Part shown: piece by piece, positions 45,009 through 56,900 of the stretch
Layout of the letters: every line of letters begins with the position of its first letter
Numbering within the stretch: the stretch's first letter is position 1
Origin: Monosporascus cannonballus
Taxonomy: Eukaryota; Ascomycota; Sordariomycetes; Xylariales
Length of the DNA stretch: 64,000 nt
Assembly: GCA_004154925.1 (NCBI GenBank)
Contig: QJNS01000190.1
Span: forward strand, 62,001 to 126,000
Reading direction: 5' to 3'
Notes under the pieces: generated by a model
What the model was told of the DNA's origin: nothing
The model's input: the letters and a program-made list of their open reading frames with translations, nothing else
The model's database searches: none
Program-made: the position numbers and the translations under genes

Positions 45009-46466
45009 AGTTTGCCTTAATTATTTCGTTATCCGATTACCGCGTTTAACGCGTAATCCGAAGTATCGGTTTTTAACTTAACGGGGCGTATTGGATCGTA
45101 CATGATCAGCACTAGCTCGTTAGTAATTACATCCTTAATTTCCTGAAACACCTTTTTTGTTTCGGGCGTTTATGTTACGGCTTGGTCCACCGTAAGAGCT
45201 CCAGTATATATGCAGCTGTAAGCACCAGGATGATTGCCACAATTGCGATCATTCCACTGATTTTTTGCCCTGGTGGCGTAATGGCATGGTGCAGCCATAA
45301 CAGTTTATTTGAACTTTTTTTCTTTTTTCGTAAGATTGGTTAGGGGTATAGCTATTTTACTAAAGTTTCGAATAAACTTCCTATAATAGTTGGCGAATTT
45401 AAGGAATGTTTATACCTCTTTAACTGTAGTTGGCGTTTGCTATTCTGTAACTACAGCGATTTTTTTAGATCCATTCTGATATGTCCCGAGGTGATAATAT
45501 GTCCCAGGTATTCCATTTTTTATTTATAGAACTAATTTTTTTTTCTGTGTTGACTAATAGCCTAGCGTCCTATAAAGTTTGAAGGACCCTATGAACGTGT
45601 CCTACGTGTGCCTTTTCCGTTTCTGAATAGATGAGAATATCGTCGAGGTAGCACATAACAAAAACGTCGAGGTATTCCCGTAACATATGATTCACCATCC
45701 GTTAGAAGGTTGCTGGTACGTTCGTAAGTCTTATTAGCGTAACCAAATACTTAAACAGTCCGTAATTCGTTTTAAAAACTATTTTCTATTCGTATCCTTT
45801 CTTAATCCTAATAAGATTATATCCATTTCTAAGGTCGAATGCTATAAATTATTTGGCTCCATAAAATCTGTTTTTTATTTCCGTAATTAAGGGTAATAAT
45901 ATTCGATCCTTAATGGTAATTTCGTTGAGCTGTCGATAATTAACCATAAGTCGTAATTTCCCGTTTTTTAAGCACAAAAAAATATAAAATACCCTGCCGG
46001 TAACCTCGAAAATCGAATTTATCCTCTCTGTAATCGATTTTCCAGGTATTCTCTAAAAACGTGCAATTCGTTTCCGTTAAGGTTATAAATGGGGTAAAAT
46101 TTTGTCGATAATTCTTCTTTAAGGATAATCTTATAATCTTATTCGTTATATTTTGATAATTTCATATCAAGCTTTTTTTTTAAAAAAGCTATTTATATCG
46201 CTAATATTATGGTGACATATTAAACAGATTTTCTGACTTTTGAGATTGTTATTTTAAATTGTTATTTAATTGCCTTAATTTTGCTTTAATAATAACAATA
46301 ATACGTCGTATTGTTTTTAATGCCCATTTTCTTTTTTGTATTTTGTTCTTTTAAATAATAAGGTATTTGTTGTATCCTTATGCCTGTATTTATCGCCATT
46401 TTCGATCGAATATTAAGATTTTATATCTTTTTTTTATTTGTTAATAAAAAGTAAAACGAATTTTTC
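45009..46466 (-). pseudogene. G1 copy 4 RT segment
   Basis: Minus-strand pol resuming after the G2 composite. The RT tetrad Tyr-Leu-Asp-Asp is intact at 45639-45650, in the segment CYLDDILIYSE. The region is close to normal base composition until about 46100. A 130-bp insertion interrupts it at 45173, and G4 is inserted in the protease part at 46467. Confidence 0.8.
45173..45302. mobile_element. 130-bp mini-element with 5-bp target duplication
   Basis: Absent from G1 copies 1 and 2. It begins TGTTACGGCT and ends AGCCATAACA (10-bp inverted ends with one mismatch, TG..CA), and is flanked by GTTTA on both sides (45168-45172 and 45303-45307). Composition is normal and not RIP-mutated. The features fit a very small solo LTR or a TRIM/SMART-type retroelement remnant; a MITE is possible. 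Confidence 0.75.
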
Positions 46467-46672
46467 TGTGAAAATACAGCCCCTATAAGGATGAGGCTGG
46501 TAGCCGACCAGCCACCGATTAGCTACCGACCCACTTATTAGTATAAATCTAGTATTTGGCAGCTAGTGGGGAATTCCAAATGGAAATATTTTAATATATT
46601 TATTTTTTGGAATTTGTTTTACGACTGATCGGAAATTATCTTATTTAATTTATAGTTATTTATTATTTTACA
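46467..46672 (+). repeat. G4 5' LTR
   Basis: 206 bp, TGTGAAAATACAGCC to ATTTTACA. It contains the paired words GTAGCCGACC and GCTACCGACCC. The gag ATG lies only 15 bases beyond its end. Confidence 0.88.
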
Positions 46673-46687
46673 ATTTTTTTATTTATT

Positions 46688-48480
46688 ATGGAAAGTAACG
46701 TAATAATTACCAAAAGCAAAGTTTGCCGATTATAAAACGAATTTAGGTTATTAGTCGAAAAGACCGCCGATTGGAACTTAACCGACGAATGATTGATTAC
46801 GGTACGGAAATAGGCGAAAAAGCTTATAACGGAGCCTTAATAAGCAAAGGATTATGGTTTCCGGGATTTTGAATCCTTTTATATATATAATAGGGATGCG
46901 TCCCGATAACCGTTAATTAAACGGTCGGAAAACGGGCGTAATATGTTAGGACCTAACGATCTTGGCTTCTTACGGACGGTCGGAACCACAAAAGGATCAA
47001 GTTCCGACCCAAGCCAAGGCGTCACGTAACTGGCTCAAAGGTTTTAAAGCGCCAAGCGCCTTGAGCCCCTTGAGTCGGCAGAAAAGCTCAAAGGGCTCAA
47101 GGGACTTAAGGGTTTAAGCCGCTTAAGCACCTTGAGCCAAGACAAGGATATATACGCTCGTTATTTCCATAGTCTAGATAGCTTCAGCTTGTAATGGAAT
47201 ATCGTTATCCAAAACGCCCCTGGTATTACGAGACGTAATACGTTATTACATCCATTGCTCAGAATCCCACGATACTCCTGCCAACATAAACCCGTCGACT
47301 TAGGTTTAATAGTTGGTTAAACCGCCAAGCCGTCACATAATATAACGAATGCGTCCCGGAATTTAAAGTAAAAAAGGGTTAAGTTTTTTTTAATAATAAT
47401 TAGATTTTGAAGATTATTTGTTACTAAAATAAATGATATTCGAAATTATTCCGATAATTAGCTAAATAATAAGTAATGGTATAAGTTAAAAAAACAAAGT
47501 TTTATAAGTTAATTACAATATCGTCGTAAAAGCTTAAGAGCGATAAGCGAATATCGTATTATAATTGCCCGAAATTTTCCGAATACGCATTAATTAAAAA
47601 AAAGAAAATTAAATAAAAATTATTATAGAAATTTACGTTAAAACACCAGGGCGAAATGCTTTTATTTATATCTAATAGGCTATAAGTTATATAAACGTTT
47701 TGATTACGAATATTTAACGATTATACCGTATTATATTTAATTATTTTAATTACGAACGAAAATTAAAAATAGAATATTTATAGATTTTTATTAGAAAAAG
47801 TTATATAAATCTTAATGGTTTCAATAGGGAATATAGGGAATAATTTATAGAATTACGATAATAATCCGATTAATTATTATTGCATTTTTACATTAAATAA
47901 AGAGTTTTAGTTTATAAAATAAAATATACGGACGTTTTTAACCCGGAAAATAATTAAGATAATAACCGTTTTGTTTTTAATTACTTTTATAAATTAATAT
48001 TAAGGTTACGAAATATTTTATTACGAAAAAACGTTAAGTTAAAATAAGTTAATAACGTAATAAATAAGGTAAAACGTTATTAGAACGTTTGGAAAATAAT
48101 AAAAGAAAACCGATTATTTTCCGCCAAAGGTATTAATAAAGATAAACCATTTTATTTTAATGTTTTCGAAAAAAGAAATTTTTAGAACAAATTAAAGGCG
48201 ATATATAGAAATAATAAGGATTACGAGCGTTTTTATATTCGGAAGGTAGATAATTGCCGATTTAATTCCGATTAAAATAAGTCCGTACGATTTAATATCT
48301 TTAACTTTTATAAGGGCTTATTTAAATGTTATAATTGTAAGAAGCTAAATTATCAAAACGTAAATTGCAAATTTAAAAGGGATACGAAAACCTTGTTATC
48401 CCGGCTATATGGAAATAGATTTCCAAAGGCCGTATAAAATGTCATAATATATAACGATAAATTAGATTAATTCTTAGACG
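46688..48480 (+). pseudogene. G4 gag with solo LTR insertion and mutated zinc knuckle
   Basis: The ATG at 46688 opens a frame beginning MESNVIITKSKVCRL, continuing with TAA/TAG/TGA stops. The frame is resumed exactly across the solo LTR (46944-47337) once one TAATA copy is removed. The knuckle at 48327-48368 reads CYNCKKLNYQNVNC, with Tyr in place of His. The rest is basic and Asn-rich after mutation. Gag forms the particle. Confidence 0.78.
46944..47337 (+). mobile_element. solo G1 LTR, inverted, nearly unmutated
   Basis: A 394-bp G1-type LTR in the orientation opposite to all other G1 copies (its left edge on the plus strand is TGTTAGGACC, its right edge CCGTCACA). The exact target duplication TAATA lies at 46939-46943 and 47338-47342. 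It is GC-normal with a distinctive series of CTCAAGG/CCTTGAG words, while the G4 gag around it is very AT-rich. It therefore inserted, and lost its internal part, after the RIP wave that hit G4, or escaped it as a short sequence. Confidence 0.92.
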
Positions 48481-51400
48481 TAAACCCAAAAAAGGAGCCG
48501 GAATAGGCGTATATGTCCAGTTTATTTCGGCTAATAATTATAAAACGGTTAAAATAAAGCCGCCTTTTAAAGGAAGGGTATTTATCAAAAGAAATATGGG
48601 GAATATAACAGTATAAATGGATATAGATACCGAAACATAGGTAAATATTGTAAGTAAAAAGTTAGCGAAAAAACTTAATTTTTAACCAGTTTCTGTAAAT
48701 ATTCTAGGTTTTATCGGCGTTAATAGCGCATATATAAAATGTTATAAAGTTTACGAAATTCCTGTTAGCATAATAGATAATAACGGGAACTAATAAAAGT
48801 TTAAGTAAATTTATTTTATAATATGCTGTAATCGAAAAGTATTTGATTTTTTTATTGTTCAAATCCGAAATAGGTAAATTAGAGATTTTGCTAAATATAG
48901 TTATATATTAATAGTTATATAAATTATTATAAAAGGTTAATAAATAGGAAATCGTAAATTTAACGGTTTCCTGTAAGTAATTTTATACCGTTAATTTAAT
49001 AAGTTTAGCCGAAGAGTTAGATATTCCGGAATTTGAGAAATAATAAAAATAAAAAATAACTGATTTTTTTGTATGCGTAAAGAATTTCTGGTAGGTATAT
49101 TCCAAAAAATAATAAGAAAAATACCTTAATTAGTAGGGGCAAAATATATAATAAATTTAATTCTAAGGAAAATGCCTTTATTCGGCTTAATTTATTTTAT
49201 TTCGGAGGCCTAAAGGAAAAAATCCGAAAAATATATCCGAAAAAACCTAAAAGTAGGCCGGATACGTTATTTAAAAGCGGACGTAAAGGTATTAATATTA
49301 TTTATGTCCAAAAAGAACGCTAATTTTCGATTATGCGTTAATTATAAGGGGTTTAATCCGGTAACGATAAAAAATTAATATTTTTTATTTTTAATTTTAA
49401 AAATAATAAATTGCTTAAGATTAATTAAAATATTTTCGAAAATTTATTTTAAGGATATTTATTATTATATTAAAATTAAAAAGGGCGATTAGTAAAAAAC
49501 CGTTTTCCGAACGTAATATGGGTAATTTAAATATGCGGTTACGTTATTTGACTTTATTAATGCGTTAATTACGTTTCAGATTTATATATATAAGATATTA
49601 ATTAAATGAATTAATTATATATACATAATATATTGAAATAATATAATTATTTATTCGGATAACCAAACAAATATGCAAAATATTTTTAACTAATTTATAA
49701 ATAATTATTGTAATATTAATTATTTATTAAAACGTTTAAGTACGAATTTTTCAAAAAAAGGTAATATTTTTAGGATTTATAATTAATATTAACGGTTTGG
49801 AAATAAACCGTTAATGGGTTAATATTATCAAAACGTAATTAAAACCACAATTAATTTATAATATTTAAGTATTTTTGTGATTTGTAAACTTTTATCAAAT
49901 ATTTATCGCTTATTATTTATATATTACCGAACTTATTATTAGGTTTTTAAAAAAAGCGTAAAGTAAAAGTAAAATAATAAAATTTCGGTAACCCGAAAAA
50001 GTTAAAAAGGCGTTCCGATATTTAAAAGATATTTTTTAATTAATAATTATTTTTCGATATTAATATAATATTAAAAATATTAGAGTGAAAATAACCGTTT
50101 CGGTAAAATTTATATTAGGGATATTTCTATAAAAATACCGAAAATATTAATGTTTAATCGTATATTAGTTGCAAAAGTTAAGTTTAACCGAAAGCAGTAA
50201 GTTATAAGATAATAAGAATTATTAGCGATTATAAAAAGCTTAAAATATTAACGGTAATACCTTAAGAGTACGGAAAATTTTTTTTAATATTTACCGATTA
50301 TATGGCGTTAAAGGATATAGTAAAGGCGCCGGTACGTAATTTTAGGAAAAGGTTAGTCCGATAGGTTTATTGTTTTACGGAATTTGATTTTAAGATCTAA
50401 TATTAACCGGGCGCCGTTAATCCGGCAGATAAGCTATTTAAACGCCCGGATTATATATTAGAGGAAATCGTATTTAAAAACGTAATTTTTACGTTATCTA
50501 AGAAATTCGAATTTACGAATAATATGCTAGAAAACATACGAAAAATAATTATAAATATATAATATGATTTAATATATTATAAACGGGTAAAAGGCCTTAT
50601 AAAAGTAATACAAAATTTGTTTGTTATAAATTCTTAAATAAATTTTAAATGGCGGAAGTTTAGGTAATCATTATTTACGTAAAAAAAGCGAAGAACTTTC
50701 GTTATACGATTGTAAAAAGTTTTTGAAAAAAAAAGAAAATAAGGAATTATATATTTGCCGAATTTATCGTTTGCAAAATAATAATGTAAATATGAATCGT
50801 AATACTAATATAATTAGTAATTAAATAATAATAATTATAAATTATAACCGTATTACGATCGAATTCCAAAAAATTCAAAAAGAACGAAATTAATATTAAA
50901 ATTATTATTTATAATTAATATGTTTTACGTTCCTTAACAAAAAAGCTGGCTAAAAACGAAACAGTATTTTAGCCGAAAATTTTTAATACTCTTACGATTA
51001 AGCCCGAAGGCTGCAGATTAAGAATTCAAATACTATGGAATTAATACGGATAGCTGGACGCTAAGCCGGAATAAAAGGAGGATACTTCCTGGATTCAAAT
51101 AAAGTTTTATATTATCGAGATAAATTCGTAACTTTGTTATAAAACGTTTAACGGAAATAATTAATTAATTAATATTATAATAATTTAAAAATAAAATATA
51201 TAGGATATATTTATACGTTAAAATTAATAATTAAAAAGTTTTATTAGAAAAATATAGCGAATAATATCCGAAAATATATTAAGTAATATCTAAATTATTA
51301 AGGCATAATAAATTTACGTTATAAATTATATAGATATTTATAGTTTTTACCGTTATATAAATAATTATTTTAAAAAATCAGGTTAAATTTTATCACGGAA

Positions 51401-52450
51401 TTTTCTAAAAGCTTAAGTTTAAACGGGTTAAAATACGACGTAATTCTGGTAATTGTTAATTGCTTTACGAAATTAAAACTGTTTATTTTTACCGTTAAAA
51501 CCTTAATTATAACCAAATTAACCCGATTATTTTACGATAAGATTAAATGTAGATTTAATACGTTAGCAGGAATTATTAACGATTAAAATAAGTTATTAAT
51601 AAATTAATTTTAAGCAGAATTTTGTAAAAAGCGAAAAAGAAAACGGCGAATATTAACCGTTTATTATCCGTAAACCGATAAACAAATAAAATATATTTAT
51701 TAAATCTTAAAATATTATTTCCGTAATTAGGTTAACAAATATTAAAAGAATTAAATAAAGTTATTACGAAATGCGGAATTTGCATATAATAATATACGGA
51801 ACGCGTTTACCAGCCGTTTTCCGTTTAAAGCCTTTTATGGGTATTATTTAAAGATAATAAAATATTTTTTATAAAGGTTTAAAGGATAAATATAAGAAAT
51901 TAAAAAATATTTCGAAAAAGTAACGGTTATTCGTTAAGTAATATATAAATATTAGAGAAAAAATAGCGGTAACCCAGAAAAAATATTATAATTAATATTA
52001 CATACCTATAAAATTTTACTTAAGGTAATAAATAAATTTATTAATTAAAAATTTTAAGTTTAAAAATAAAAAGTTCGTATTTATTTATATCTGAGTTAGG
52101 ATTAAGGAATAAGTAAGTTTTTAAGCGTATAAAATAATCCTTTTTATTAAATATTAACGGATGCATAATATATTTTTAATATTTTTGTTAAAATTATAGC
52201 CTAACCGGAAACCGGGCGACGCTCAGATAGCGTTACCGGACCTAATAAAGGAATAGAAAAAATGGGTAATAAAAGATATTATCCGTTACCGAAATAACCA
52301 AGGGCAATATAAATATCTGATTAAATAAGAAGGTTAGCCCGCCGAATATAATATGTAAGAACTTCGAAAATATTTCGAATATATGCTTAAGATATTATAA
52401 CGTTACGAAAAAAAAAAGAATTAAATACATATATAGGAAATAGGACGATC
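48480..52450 (+). pseudogene. G4 pol (protease, RT, RNase H, integrase)
   Basis: Protease near 48600 has Asp-Thr-Glu where retropepsins have Asp-Thr-Gly (GAA for GGA). RT spans about 49260-49950, with segments KKNANFRLCVNYKGFNPVT and FKYAVTLFDFINA; the YxDD motif near 49633 reads Tyr-stop-Asn-Asn. Integrase is seen at about 51390-51760 (YDVILVIVNCFTKL, with Asn in place of the catalytic Asp). Stops are TAA/TAG/TGA throughout. All three enzymes are inactivated at catalytic positions. Confidence 0.8.
52250..52385 (+). pseudogene. G4 chromodomain
   Basis: Follows integrase in the plus frame: WVIKDIIRYRNNQGQYKYL, then IK-stop-EG-stop-PAEYNM. Comparison with the G1 chromodomain (KWK..W) places Trp at the two stops (TAA and TAG), each reachable from TGG by G-to-A. 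Chromodomains bind methylated histone H3 tails, so the aromatic cage was destroyed. Confidence 0.75.
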
Positions 52451-52579
52451 CAAAAATTATAGGATAATAATAATCCGATCGGAAATTGATCGCTTAATAA
52501 TTATAAAAATTACAAAAAATAATTTTAAATAAAATTAAGATATTAATATTAAAATATTACTTACTTATATAATTATTTT

Positions 52580-53600
52580 TATGTTTTTGGCGAATAATTA
52601 TTTTGTCGTACACCGGTTAAAAATTTATGAAAGATATAAAAAAAATTAAACTTTTATTTCGAAAATAAAACCTTTTATTTAAGTGTTAAGTTTTATGTTA
52701 ATTAGCTTTTAATAAATATATTAAGGAAATTAATATAGAAATATCGGAAAATAATTAAAGAATATATAACGGCAAAACGTAAGTACGTTTATTAAATTTA
52801 TTAGGCGTAAGATTCGGAAGGAATTTAAGAATGTTTTATTTTTTACGAAAGGCAGGGCTTAAATAATTAAAATATAATTTATTATTAGTCGGAAATAAGG
52901 CGCCGTTTTTAAAGCGTTTAATATATTTGAGTTTAGTAATAATTTTGCCGAATAAAACCGTTTTTTAATTATAATTATTAATAAGTATTAAAATTTGGTT
53001 AAAATAACAGAAAACGGGCGGAAAGTATTTATAAGTAAGGAATATAACGGTATATCGGTTTTCGAAAATTACCTTATTTATGGGAGTATTTTATAATTGC
53101 GCTTAATCAGAAATTAATTACAGAATAATAAAAAAAGGACCGTAATATTTATAAAAAAAACCTAAATTTGCAAATATATAAAACGGCGTTAAAATTGGAT
53201 TTCCGTAACCATAATAAACGATTAAAGGTTAATTTTTGTTATATTAAGGAAATAATGCTTTTTAATAATAATTGCGTTAAAAACGAATTCGGTTTCGCGA
53301 AGGACGTCGAATCGACGACCGACCGTAATTACGTTAAAACGTTCGTATTAGGTACCCGTAATACGAACCTTTTCAAATTAATTAATTAACTTTTAATTAT
53401 CGGTACCGAATTAAGAAATCGTTTAGGCGGTACTTTAAGAACGATTAAAATTTAAACGGAAATTAAATAACGATATTAATAATATTAAGAATAATTATTT
53501 ATTATGCGAAAGGTTTTATCAAAATAATTAATAATAACGTAATTTAAGGCGTTCGGAACTTAAACGCAAACCGTACGGTAATCGAAATAACGTTATATTA
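52580..53600 (+). pseudogene. extra sense-strand frame after G4 pol, unknown
   Basis: Between the chromodomain and the 3' LTR a plus-strand frame runs from about 52600 to 53165 with nearly all interruptions TAA, including VSTFIKFIRRKIRKEFKNV and KAFNIFEFSNNFAE. A second frame continues at 53168-53600 with IKEIMLFNNNCVKNEFGF and a Gln-rich, possibly coiled-coil stretch (TAA in place of CAA). This would be an accessory protein on the same strand as pol, unlike G1 and G2. I do not recognise a domain. The minus strand here is also relatively open, so strand is not certain. Confidence 0.4.
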
Positions 53601-54076
53601 CGTAAATATAGTACGGCTTATTATCGCCCGTAACATAATTAATATTTATTTCGCTATCGGCGTTAAAGGCATAACGTTTAAGGAAATCCTAGTCCTTCTT
53701 AATGTCAAAATATTATTTTTCTTGGAATTCCTTACGAGAAAAAAATATGGCGAACGGAGATAATACGTAAAACAGTCGGAGAAGGCGAAATGAAAATAAA
53801 GAAAAACGGGAGACCGAACAGAACGCGTATGCAAAAAGAATAAAGATATAAGCGTAAAGGAAAAAAAGAAAAAAAGGTAAACAAAATAGGGTTAAAAAAG
53901 GATTATAATAGGAAATTGGGCGGAACATAATTAATCACGTAATATGGTACGTATTAATTATTACGGTAATTATTTATAACATAATATAACGGTAAATTAT
54001 CGGCAAGTATACGTAATTAGATTTGCGAAGTACGTTATATCAAATTAATGATGATACTGTTAGGAATTAATAGTTT
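53600..54076. other. G4 3' untranslated region, no gene seen
   Basis: Minus-strand open frames here (53646-53834, 53713-53928) are hydrophobic, aromatic-rich translations of an A/G-rich stretch and look like shadows. Nothing else is recognised before the polypurine tract. Confidence 0.4.
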
Positions 54077-54093
54077 AAAAAGGGGGGAATAAT
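54077..54093 (+). promoter_or_regulatory. polypurine tract of G4
   Basis: AAAAGGGGGGAATAAT lies directly upstream of the 3' LTR at 54094, on the plus strand, as expected for a plus-oriented gypsy element. Confidence 0.8.
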
Positions 54094-54299
54094 TATAAAA
54101 ATACAGCTTTTATGAGAATAAGGTTAATAACCGATCAGCTACCAATTAGCTACCTACCTATTTATTAGTATAAATCTACTATCTGGTAGCTAATGGGAAA
54201 CGCCAGATGGCAGTAACTTAATATATTTATTTCTTGGAATCTGCTTTACGACTGGTTAAAGATCATCTTACCCAGCTTACAGCTGTCTATTATCTTATA
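54094..54299 (+). repeat. G4 3' LTR
   Basis: 206 bp, TATAAAAATACAGC to ATCTTATA (CA end changed to TA), aligned end to end with 46467-46672. It differs from its partner mainly by C/T and G/A changes, on different sites in each copy. Confidence 0.88.
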
Positions 54300-56844
54300 T
54301 TTACCTGGATAATTCTTTCGTTAATTAAAATTCCGTATTAACGTATCCATTGTAATTTTAATATTATATCGTAATTCTTAAATAGAACGATATCGAAATT
54401 AATTATTTAATGTCGTCCTTAAACCAAAATCTCGAAATGATTAATTTTGCGTAAGATTTTCCCGTTATTATAAACGAATTCCTAATTTTCAGCATTCGTT
54501 ACTGTATAAGGTTTTAACTTATATTTCTATAATAATCTAAGTTCGTTAACTATATCCGGTGCAATATAATTTCCGTTTAAAGCTCCGCAATCCACCATTA
54601 CGGTGTACCAATACGTTCCTATTCGTATGTCCAGAGTAATAAGGTTATTAATAGCTCTTACTGTCGCATTTAAAGCCTTTTTTAAAAGTTTTCCTAATTC
54701 CTCTAAGTTTCGTCAATTTGCGGCTCTCTTATAGGTAACTTTTTCTTTTAATTTCTACTCGAATTTATTAAACTTTATTTATATTTCTTTATATAGCGCG
54801 TTAAGTTACTATATTTGTCGTTATTACCGGCGTACTATTCTTTCGAGTTATATTAGTTGCTTTTGGTTTTATTATAGCTCCTTTCCTTATTAGGTAAACT
54901 GTTTCTTAATATGGTATATGGTTTCCTATTACGCCTTATCGCCTTCCCATTAAAGGTCCCTAGTAAATCGTTAAATTTCTCCCCTTAAGGTTTGTCGTTT
55001 ATTAAGGTCCGTAATAAATGCTAGCTGAAAATAAAGATCCGTAATAGCCCTTTAGTAATACTTCTCCACGGTGTACTGGATTAATTCTTTTTCCGTTTGG
55101 TGGTCGTATTATTTATAATAACAGAAGGAGTTTTTTTGCGGGCACCACTTTCCTTTAGGCCAGCTTTTTGCTGCAGCCAGTTAATAAATATCGTTTTCTG
55201 GGGCTATGGATTAAAAGTATCGATATTTGTGAGATAACGAAGGTGCGACGCTAGCCACAATACCAAAAGGTCAGCAATTCCAAACCCTTCTGGGCTATAT
55301 CAGCAACTAGGTACTGTTCTTGATATTTGGAGACGTCTTATCAGGATATATGGGGTCCTGTTCTAGCCCTTTTGGCTGGCTACAGGGGGCTGCATTATCT
55401 TACAATATTATTGTTTATCGTTTTTGTTATTTCCCGTTTTATTTGGAAAGTCGAATCCTTTATAATACATACGGGTAATTCTGCTGTGAATATGTCGTTT
55501 CCATTTTTCATGATAAAGGTAATTCTGTCGTCGACAATAGATAGCGTACATTCTGCCATGTCGATCAGGGGTTCCAGGGCAGATCTTCTTTGTCCAACCT
55601 TGGTGCTCCTCTAACTATCCTTTTAGGGCATTTTATTGTTCTCGTAATGCTTTTTGGGCTAATCTCCGAGCCTTTTGCATTCCTTATTAAATCTCTCGCC
55701 ATGGCGGGCCCGGCGCATATTTGGCTTAGATTATGTTAATAGCCTTATCGTTTTCTTGGTTATTTCTGGATTATCCCTCTGGTACAGGCTTCCAGTTATC
55801 CTATCGTAATTTCTTGGGCTTTTTGCAAATGCTTTAGTAATGTCCCATTTTCCCATAGTTATAACATTTGACCTAACTTTTGTTTTTTCGTTAAATCGTT
55901 CCGAAATCTATAAGTCCTGGTGCAATACCATGTAAAATGTTGTTATGTCGGAAAGCATTGGTATTAGTTCGAAGTTTGTTGTTATTTTTTCCCTTGGTAC
56001 CTCTGGTACGTTAGGCATATTATCAATTATCAATCTTAATTACTATAGCGATATAATTTAATAAGTAATCGGGTCGATTAAATTTAAAAAATTCCTTCTG
56101 TATGTCCTTTTTTAAACCATCGAAAAACTTGGTTATTAATATTTCTTGTCCCTAATTTAATTTAGATACCAGCTGAATAAGCGTATTGCCGTAACTGGAT
56201 GCTAGTCCTTTTTATCGTAATTACTGGATCTGCATTTCGGCTTTTATCTTTTTGTTTACCATTCCGAAAGTTTTCGTTAATACTTATTCAAACTATTCGT
56301 AATCCGTATACATTCGTACTACTTCCGGGTTCTGCTTTTCTGGAAATAAAGTAATATATTCCCTTATCGCAAGCTCAAACTAAGTAACCGCGCTTCCAGT
56401 AAGTCGTCCGACTGCAAATTCGATTCGTATAATAGGTGTAACGAATCTAATAGGAAAGTACCCAAAGTATGCTCGGCATTAAATTAGGAACAGTTGTAAT
56501 TTGGTCGAGGTTCCGTCAAAAGGTTCCGGCTTGGGAGGCTTAAGAACCTCTTCTGGTTCCTTGGTAAAATTCAACTAAATAACCTAGTTTGCTTGCGGAA
56601 GCCTTCCCGTCTCCGGAGCCTTTCCTTTTTCCTTAAGCTTTTTATGGGCGGCTTGGAAAAACGTCGTAAGGTTATTTTTATCTTGCTTAAGCTAAAGGAT
56701 ACGTTCATTTATAGCATCCAGGCGTCGAAGAACTTCCTTTCGAAAAAGGCGAAATTATTCCTTTTCTTCCTCGGATTCCATTCCGGTGTCGGGGTTATCA
56801 AGGACCTAGTAAGTGGGCTGTTCGGGTTGCTTGCTAATAGACAT
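54300..56844 (-). pseudogene. G1 copy 4 protease-gag segment
   Basis: The 5' part of the outermost G1 on the minus strand. The gag ATG is at 56844 (first residues MSISKQPEQPTY), 56 bases from the 5' LTR. A Glu/Lys-rich region follows (GMESEEEKE). The zinc knuckle at 55825-55866 reads CYNYGKMGHY-stop-SIC, with Tyr for the second Cys. The protease portion lies toward 54300. It is interrupted by a 177-bp solo LTR at 55228. Moderately mutated: parts such as 56590-56900 remain GC-normal. The plus-strand frames at 55327 and 56593 are shadows. Confidence 0.78.
55228..55404. mobile_element. 177-bp solo LTR with 5-bp target duplication
   Basis: Begins TGTGAGATAACG and ends CATTATCTTACA (imperfect inverted ends, TG..CA). 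Exact target duplication ATATT at 55223-55227 and 55405-55409. Other G1 copies lack it. Unlike the G1, G2 and G4 LTRs in sequence, so it represents a further retroelement family known here only from this LTR. Not RIP-mutated. Confidence 0.88.
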
Positions 56845-56900
56845 AGTGTCGGCGATATTGCTCAAAGTCTGACGGTATTACTGAACAAAAGCTTGCAGCG

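Larger units (their letters stand above)
46467..54299 (+). mobile_element. G4 gypsy chromovirus, complete, plus strand
   Basis: A 7833-bp element with two 206-bp LTRs (46467-46672 and 54094-54299), inserted in the protease region of G1 copy 4 in the opposite orientation. Flanks TTTTC and TTTAC agree at four of five bases. Order on the plus strand: gag, protease, RT, RNase H, integrase, chromodomain, then an unexplained frame before the 3' LTR. Both catalytic RT Asp, an integrase Asp, the protease Gly and chromodomain Trp codons are mutated. Confidence 0.88.

Noticed and set aside
46896..47358. 10-bp direct repeats ATGCGTCCCG as a target duplication of a Mutator-type element
   Set aside because: The exact TAATA pair at the LTR ends explains the insertion, and the gag frame reads through the sequence between the two 10-bp copies.
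53646..53928. Two minus-strand open frames before the G4 3' LTR
   Set aside because: Composition is that of a purine-rich strand read in reverse, with no cysteine cluster like the G1/G2 accessory frames.
55327..55614. Plus-strand open frame of 95 codons
   Set aside because: It crosses from a solo LTR into antisense gag, so it is an accident of the insertion.
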